41,342 nt of DNA from an uncultured Rhodopila sp. (lineage in GTDB: Bacteria > Pseudomonadota > Alphaproteobacteria > Acetobacterales > Acetobacteraceae). Positions 36,462 to 41,342 of this stretch are shown here, piece by piece (positions within the stretch are counted from its first letter, which is position 1; each line of letters begins with the position of its first letter). The notes under the pieces are model-generated. The model made no database searches, was not told the origin of the DNA, and worked only from the letters and a program-made list of their open reading frames with translations. The translations under genes and the position numbers were made by a program. The stretch is taken from the NCBI GenBank assembly GCA_903932145.1, contig CAIZFE010000044.1, forward strand, positions 1 through 41,342, given 5' to 3'.

Positions 36462-37174
36462 CGATCCCCCCGCGTTAGCTCTATGTAACGCGCGGCGAGG
36501 ACGATGTCCGCCAACATGCTCGTGCGCCGGTCGATAGCCTCGTAATCATCGCCCCATTGTTCGGCCTGGAACAGTTCGTCCAATGCACCCAATCGGAAAG
36601 CGGCGTCGGCATCGATCTCCCCGGCCGCCAGCGCCAGTCCCAGCACCAAACTGCCCAGCGCCGGCACCGCGATGCCCAACCCGGCCAGCGCGTCCACATC
36701 CAGCGCCGCCACCGCCCGGCGCAGGGCCGAGATGCTGTCGTGGTGCTGCTTGATATGCCCGACGCCGGAGGTCACCCGCAGAGGCGCATCGTGCGTCAAC
36801 GCCACCCAATCCAGCCAGGGCTGCCAGTGAAGGTGCTGATGGTGCACCAGTTTTTGCGGCGCCTCGGCCCGATAGCACAGCAGATCGGTCTCCCCATACC
36901 GGGCGATGCCGTCGATCGTCGTCGCCGGATCGGGACGAATACGTTCCAATGCCGTGCCGGCGAGGCGCGTCAGCGGGGTGTCCTTGAACGACATGTCGCC
37001 GCCCTTCTCGCCGCCGGCCGCCTGCCATTCCTCTGCGATCGCCTGCGCCAGACGCACCGGCCCCACGACCAGATGCGCCTTGCTCGGCAGCCGCATCGGC
37101 TTGCCATCCAGCAGAATCATATGCCCGTTTTCGTTCGCCCCGACTGAGGCGGTATCCCAGAAACGCTTCACCAA
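36458..37174 (-). CDS. ATP12-family F1-ATPase assembly chaperone
   Basis: A 238-residue protein that in mitochondria (Atp12) binds the F1 alpha subunit before assembly; alphaproteobacteria carry relatives. Recognisable parts are KRFWDTASV, ILLDGKPMRLPSKAHLVV, LAQAIAEEWQA, MSFKDTPLTRLAGTALERI, GETDLLCYRAEAP and LGSLVLGLALAAGEIDADAAFRLGALDELFQAEQWGDD. It starts seven bases after the asmA-like gene and overlaps acyP, so all three are likely in one transcript. It supports an alphaproteobacterial host. Confidence 0.93.
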   Translation of the reverse strand: MVKRFWDTASVGANENGHMILLDGKPMRLPSKAHLVVGPVRLAQAIAEEWQAAGGEKGGDMSFKDTPLTRLAGTALERIRPDPATTIDGIARYGETDLLCYRAEAPQKLVHHQHLHWQPWLDWVALTHDAPLRVTSGVGHIKQHHDSISALRRAVAALDVDALAGLGIAVPALGSLVLGLALAAGEIDADAAFRLGALDELFQAEQWGDDYEAIDRRTSMLADIVLAARYIELTRGDR

Positions 37175-37181
37175 TTGCCCC

Positions 37182-39734
37182 TTACCGAAACAAATTCTTC
37201 AACATAGCAGCAGGATCGGTCGCCTTCGGCTTCGCCGCCGGAGTTGCCGATGCCGGAGCCGCTGACGCCTCCGGGACGGCTTGACCTCGCGCGGCCGCCA
37301 AAGCCGGCGCGCAGATATCGGCTGTCCCGCCGCCCACCAGTTTATCCGCGCCCAGCAGGCCGCCGACAATACCCAATGGCGTCGCGTTGCCGATGACCGC
37401 TCCGGCGACCGAGCCCGCGTTCGACTCCGCCGCACCGATTTCGTTGACCTTCACCGCCGGATTGCGGATCGGACCGGAGACGTTGACCGGTATCACCACG
37501 GCTGTTCCGACCATCTTAGCCTGCGGACGCAGTTGCATGGACAGGGTTTCGTTGCCCAGGTTCATCGCTCCTCCGCCCGTCATGGTCAGCAGCGAAGAAC
37601 TCAGCGCCAGCGCCTTGAACGTACCCACCCCATGCTCGGCATCCATCCGCATACCGAAGCATCGCAGGTCGCTCGTACCGCCCTTGCCCACCAGATTCAG
37701 CGAATTCAGCGTGTCCATCACCTTGCCGAGCAGGCTCCCGAGCAGCCGGTTGTCGATGGTGCCGCTTGCAACAGCGAGGCCCAGCGATCCGTCCAGCGAG
37801 GACGCAATCGCATGCAGGCTGTCGCCGGTGCCATGCAGGTCGGCATACACCTCCAGATTGCCGGTAGCGTACGACGGCTGATGCGTGGCCGCCAGAATGG
37901 TCTTCAGCGCCAGCCCGGGTGCATGCAACGTGATATGAACCGGAGCCACGGCCTGCGTCGCATCGACGGACAGCGTGCCCACCAGATGCCCGCCCGGCAG
38001 ATCGCCGGTGAAAGGTTCGACGTCCAGCTTGCCGCCCTTCAGCACCACATGCGTGTCGATCGCCTTGTAATCGGCCCCTCCGGAATGCAGATCCGCGACC
38101 GCCAGCTTCACATCGGCGTCGGCGGTACGGAGCACGTCGAATGGGATCGGCTGGTCGGAAAACAAGCGATTATCGGGTTTGCCAGGCGCACCCTTCGCTT
38201 CCCCGGGCGGCTTCGCCGCGGGAGCTCCAACTGGCGCCGGCATCCGGTCGATGGTGGTTTGCAACTCATCCAGATCGACGCGGCTGGACGTCAGCGCCGC
38301 GGTCAGGGCAATCCGTGCGCCCAGACTGATCGCCGCATCGCCGGCGAGATCGCCATCGGCGCTGGCGAGCTTGAGTCCATGCAGGATGGCGCCATTCCGA
38401 AAACCACCTTGCGCATCGCTTAGGGTCGCCTGGAAATCGATCGTCCGCACCGCCGGCAACGGACGGCCTGCCAGTGGCGACAGAGCCGACAGGTCAGGAA
38501 TGGTGGCAGCCAGCGCGAGGTTGGCCCCGGTCAAGGCCTGTGCGTCGGCGACCGATCCCTTGACGGAGATCGTCGCTCCTGCCGCCTGGAACGTCGCATC
38601 GACAGGGAACGGGGCGGGCCTCCCACCCGGCATCAGCGATGCCAGCGCGCCGCTGGTCGCCGCGAAGCTCAAAGGTTGATCACCGAGCTTGCCGGCGGCA
38701 TTGGCTTTCAACGGTTGATCAGGGCTGGAAGCAGAGACATTCAGTTCCGTTAGCGCCAACCCCGGCATTTGCGCGCCCAGATCGGCCGCGCCGACGTGCA
38801 ATGTCAGCGTCGAAAACTCCGGAAGCGCGCCCCCTTTGTCCGCGACCTTCGCCGCAAAATTCACGTCATGCAGCGGCGGCAGTTTCAGCCCGGGCAAAAG
38901 CGGCATCAGGGCAGCAACATCGGGAACAGCGCCGCTGACCGCCAGATCGTATCCCTTGCCCTGCAACGGCCGGGTCATCGATCCCTCGGCCGTCAGCTTC
39001 GCGCCTGCCGCCGTCAGCGTCAGTTTCATCGGCCAGGGCGAGGTTGCCGCCGGGTCCTGCAAGCGGGCCAGACTGCCGGTGTCGGCGGTCAGGTTGAACG
39101 TGGTGCCATTGTAATTGGCATCGGCATCGACATGCAGCGGCGAGTCCGGGGACGACGATTTGGCCTCCAGTTTCGGCAAACCGAGCGTAGTGACCCTGCC
39201 GGTCTTATCGTCACGGTAAGCGAGGGTGCCGTCCCGGATGCGGATCGTATCGACGCTGACGCTCGTGGTGGTTTTGCCCGATTGAACGGGCGCCTGCGTG
39301 CCGGCCGGCGCGGCCGGAGACACTTCGGGCGTCATCTGCCAGTTGGGACGGCCGTTCGCGTCTGTTTCCAGCAGAATGTCCGGATGGATCAGGACAAGAC
39401 GGTCGATTTCGATGGCGCGGGACAACAACGGTACCAGCGCCAGTTGCAGTTCCATCCCCTGCAGCGTCACCATTTGAGGACGTGAGAAACCGTCGGGGTT
39501 GGAGAACGTGGCGTCCGCAACCTGAATCGTCGGCCATAGCGACGGCTTCAGGGTGATCTTACCGTTCAACGCCAGATCGCGCCCGGTGGCGTGCTTCACA
39601 GCCTGAATGATCTCGGGCTTGTAGGCATTTGGGTCCACCCGCGACACCAAAACAGCCCCGGTCCCCACCACGATCACGACGACCGCCGCGACTGCGATCA
39701 AGGCAATGCGGAGGGGGCGGCGGGTTGGCGTCAT
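37182..39734 (-). CDS. AsmA family protein
   Basis: An 850-residue protein with one N-terminal membrane helix (residues about 9-31, IALIAVAAVVVIVVGTGAVLV) and a large periplasmic part. The AsmA start pattern DPNAYKPEIIQAVKHATGRDLALNGKITLKPSLWPTIQVADATFSNPDGF is clear, and LRPQAKMVGTAVVIPVNVSGPIRNP near residue 750 is the C-terminal AsmA signature. AsmA-like proteins form beta-groove structures linked to lipid transport to the outer membrane. It lies 13 bases after the pseudouridine synthase gene and seven bases before the ATP12-family gene. The tail is low-complexity, Ala/Pro-rich. Confidence 0.93.
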   Translation of the reverse strand: MTPTRRPLRIALIAVAAVVVIVVGTGAVLVSRVDPNAYKPEIIQAVKHATGRDLALNGKITLKPSLWPTIQVADATFSNPDGFSRPQMVTLQGMELQLALVPLLSRAIEIDRLVLIHPDILLETDANGRPNWQMTPEVSPAAPAGTQAPVQSGKTTTSVSVDTIRIRDGTLAYRDDKTGRVTTLGLPKLEAKSSSPDSPLHVDADANYNGTTFNLTADTGSLARLQDPAATSPWPMKLTLTAAGAKLTAEGSMTRPLQGKGYDLAVSGAVPDVAALMPLLPGLKLPPLHDVNFAAKVADKGGALPEFSTLTLHVGAADLGAQMPGLALTELNVSASSPDQPLKANAAGKLGDQPLSFAATSGALASLMPGGRPAPFPVDATFQAAGATISVKGSVADAQALTGANLALAATIPDLSALSPLAGRPLPAVRTIDFQATLSDAQGGFRNGAILHGLKLASADGDLAGDAAISLGARIALTAALTSSRVDLDELQTTIDRMPAPVGAPAAKPPGEAKGAPGKPDNRLFSDQPIPFDVLRTADADVKLAVADLHSGGADYKAIDTHVVLKGGKLDVEPFTGDLPGGHLVGTLSVDATQAVAPVHITLHAPGLALKTILAATHQPSYATGNLEVYADLHGTGDSLHAIASSLDGSLGLAVASGTIDNRLLGSLLGKVMDTLNSLNLVGKGGTSDLRCFGMRMDAEHGVGTFKALALSSSLLTMTGGGAMNLGNETLSMQLRPQAKMVGTAVVIPVNVSGPIRNPAVKVNEIGAAESNAGSVAGAVIGNATPLGIVGGLLGADKLVGGGTADICAPALAAARGQAVPEASAAPASATPAAKPKATDPAAMLKNLFR

Positions 39735-39747
39735 TCTGGTCTCACTC

Positions 39748-40740
39748 TTATTTTCGCCGGATGGGAGCCTTGGCCGCCGGGGCGTGAAAGCCCAGGGTTT
39801 TGAACGTCGCCTTCATATGGGGTGGCAGGTCGGCTTCGACAGTAAGGGACCCACCCGCCGGATGCGGCAAATCGAGCCGTCTGGCGTGAAGGTGAAGATC
39901 GCTCGACAGGCCCTCGATCAAGGCTGAGAAGGCGAGGTTCTGATCAGGTTCCTCGTATTTCTCATCGCCCAGAATGGGAGCTTTGATGGCGACGCAATGG
40001 ACCCGCAATTGATGCGTCCGGCCCGTCTGCGGCTTCAGTTCCAGCCACGCCAGCTTCTGCGATGCATTATCCAGCGTCTGATAATCCGTAATTGCTCGGG
40101 CGCCATCCGGATCATCCCGCTCCGCCGGCGCTGTGCGTTCGCCGCGCGAGCCGCCGGGAATACGCTTCAGCGGCAGGTCGATGCGGCCCTCGACCGGCAG
40201 CGGACGGCCGGCGACCACCGCCCAGTAAGTCTTGGAAATGTCGCGGCCACGGAACAGCGCCGCCAGCTTGCCGGCGGTGCCGGGCGTACGGGCGAGCAAC
40301 AGCAGGCCGGTGGTGTCGCGATCCAGGCGATGCACCAGACGCGGCCGGTGTTCCGACCCGAAGCGCAGCACGTCGAGCATCGCGTCGAGATGGCGGACAA
40401 TGCCGGGTCCGCCCTGAACCGGCAGGCCGTAAGGCTTGTTCAGCACGATGATCTGGTCGTCCTGGTAGATCACCGCCTGTTGCAGATCTTTCGCATCGTG
40501 CGGATCAACCCGATGAATCGGCTTCGGTTCGGCGGGGGCGTCCATCTCGGGGATACGCACGGTCTGGCCGGGCGACAGGCGGGTGCTGGTCTCGGCCTTG
40601 GCGCCATCGACACGGATCTGGCCGTTGCGGCACCATTTCTGGATCAGGCTTTGTTGCAGGCCCTCGTAATGGCGGCGGGCCCAGCGGTCGAGCCGGATGT
40701 CGGCTTCGTCCTCGGTAATGGTGTGGGTTTTGACGGTCAT
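39748..40740 (-). CDS. RluA-family pseudouridine synthase (RluC/D-like)
   Basis: A 330-residue enzyme that converts uridines in 23S rRNA to pseudouridine. An N-terminal S4 RNA-binding domain (IRLDRWARRHYEGLQQSLIQKWCRNGQIRVDG) precedes the catalytic domain, with HRLDRDTTG at 137-145 and catalytic D140. NKPYGLPVQGG, ISKTYWAVV and LKPQTGRTHQLRVHC are typical. The start ATG at 40740 is where the S4 domain begins. The frame is open further upstream, but only through IS remnant sequence. It is probably the first gene of the minus-strand operon with asmA, atp12 and acyP. Confidence 0.94.
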   Translation of the reverse strand: MTVKTHTITEDEADIRLDRWARRHYEGLQQSLIQKWCRNGQIRVDGAKAETSTRLSPGQTVRIPEMDAPAEPKPIHRVDPHDAKDLQQAVIYQDDQIIVLNKPYGLPVQGGPGIVRHLDAMLDVLRFGSEHRPRLVHRLDRDTTGLLLLARTPGTAGKLAALFRGRDISKTYWAVVAGRPLPVEGRIDLPLKRIPGGSRGERTAPAERDDPDGARAITDYQTLDNASQKLAWLELKPQTGRTHQLRVHCVAIKAPILGDEKYEEPDQNLAFSALIEGLSSDLHLHARRLDLPHPAGGSLTVEADLPPHMKATFKTLGFHAPAAKAPIRRK

Positions 40741-40953
40741 ACGCGGGGTTTGGGGCCGGGAGGGGCAGCGGGTCAAGCAGGAAGGGTCCGTGCCAGCAGT
40801 TCTCATGTTGGCAAAACGGACGCCTTTAACACCGCCGTCATGGGGGGCGAAGGGCGGCCATCCACATCCTTTGTGACCCGTGACGCCGAAAGGCGTGGAC
40901 GGCGGGCCTTTGGGCATACGGGTTTGCCCTTTCCTCTGCCCCTCGCGTTTCAG

Positions 40954-41242
40954 GGGTGCGGGCTTGGACGTGTTGGGGCGGCGATACAGCGCCTCGATGC
41001 ACATGCGCCGCATCATCGTCCGCACCAGATCTCGGCCGATCACGACGCCCTCGCCACGCAAGCAAATCCCGCAGCATCCGGCGGCCCGCGAACGGGTAGT
41101 CCAGATGCAGCACGTCGATCCGCCGCATGATTGCAAGCTCGGCCGCTGGCACCGGACGTGGTTCATAGTAGAGGCGACTACGGCTGAGCCGCAGCAACGC
41201 CGCCTGCCGCACCAGCGGCAATTCGTGGTCTCGGTCGATCAT
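40954..41242 (-). pseudogene. IS3-family transposase OrfB, frameshifted and truncated
   Basis: From the ATG at 41242 the frame reads MIDRDHELPLVRQAALLRLS, RLYYEPRPVP and AIMRRIDVLHLDYPFAGRRMLRDLLA, the N-terminus of IS3-group OrfB (HTH_21 region). One extra base near 41056 shifts the frame; the continuation GEGVVIGRDLVRTMMRRMC and ALYRRPNTSKPAP lies in the next frame. Homology stops after NTSKPAP at about 40954, so the DDE catalytic core is missing. The copy cannot transpose. Between 40953 and the pseudouridine synthase start (40740) I see no further transposase sequence and no gene. Confidence 0.85.
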
Positions 41243-41342
41243 CGCTTTGCGCTCAGCAGGCCGGCTTTGCTGAGCGCACCGGACAAAAAATCATTCGCCT
41301 GCGTCAACTCCCCGATTTTGGCGTGAAATACCTTCACATCGA
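41239..41342 (-). mobile_element. IS3-family OrfA, C-terminal end (runs off window)
   Basis: The minus strand from the right edge reads VKVFHAKIGELTQANDFLSG followed by ALSKAGLLSAKR and a stop at 41239-41241, the leucine-zipper end of an IS3-type OrfA. Its TGA overlaps the OrfB ATG. The rest of OrfA and the element's end lie outside the window. Confidence 0.82.

Noticed and set aside
40741..40953. Further IS or gene sequence between the IS3 relic and the pseudouridine synthase
   Set aside because: The in-frame translation shows no transposase motif beyond NTSKPAP and no other recognisable domain.

Overview
The window looks like chromosome of a high-GC alphaproteobacterium, most likely in the Acetobacteraceae/Rhodospirillales. 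The evidence is a mix of lineage-typical genes: an acidic TIGR02300 protein with an FYDLTK motif, a Usg-like protein, an ATP12-type F1-ATPase assembly factor, a class II (CP4-like) EPSP synthase and a CIRCE-controlled groESL operon. The assignment comes from reading protein sequences only; no search was run. No tRNA, rRNA, CRISPR array or replication origin was seen.

Layout. 1-912 is the 3' part of a gene made only of a perfect 17-residue tandem repeat, followed by a terminator, a DUF6065-type gene and a secreted SGNH hydrolase. 2740-7005 (minus) is aroA-cmk plus a large BTAD/TolB-like/TPR regulator. 7185-10291 holds TIGR02300, YdcF-like, phytanoyl-CoA dioxygenase and ketopantoate reductase-like genes. 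10378-13445 (minus) is a two-gene sugar-modification unit for surface polysaccharide (nucleotide-sugar 4,6-dehydratase and DegT aminotransferase). 13515-16243 is usg and groES-groEL with two CIRCE operators and a terminator.

16250-18350 is a decayed accessory patch: a small membrane protein, a broken HigBA-type toxin-antitoxin pair and a broken membrane-protein gene. It is followed by a lipoprotein/DUF6600 divergent pair. 20646-22439 (minus) is mrp and a GST. 22586-26432 is a membrane protein quality-control block (hflK, hflC, a Do-family protease). 26496-28020 (minus) is a PRC-barrel protein and serB. 28196-29464 is a ribbon-helix-helix gene and miaA.

29523-35024 is the branched-chain amino acid block ilvI-ilvH-ilvC. 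It is interrupted between ilvH and ilvC by a tight two-gene cassette: an ABC/AAA ATPase and a TOPRIM-like DUF4276 protein. This cassette resembles ATPase-TOPRIM phage-defence modules and is the best candidate here for an under-described system. 35168-40740 holds a CorA/ZntB-like transporter and a minus-strand run rluA-type synthase, asmA, atp12, acyP. The right edge is a frameshifted, truncated IS3-family remnant.
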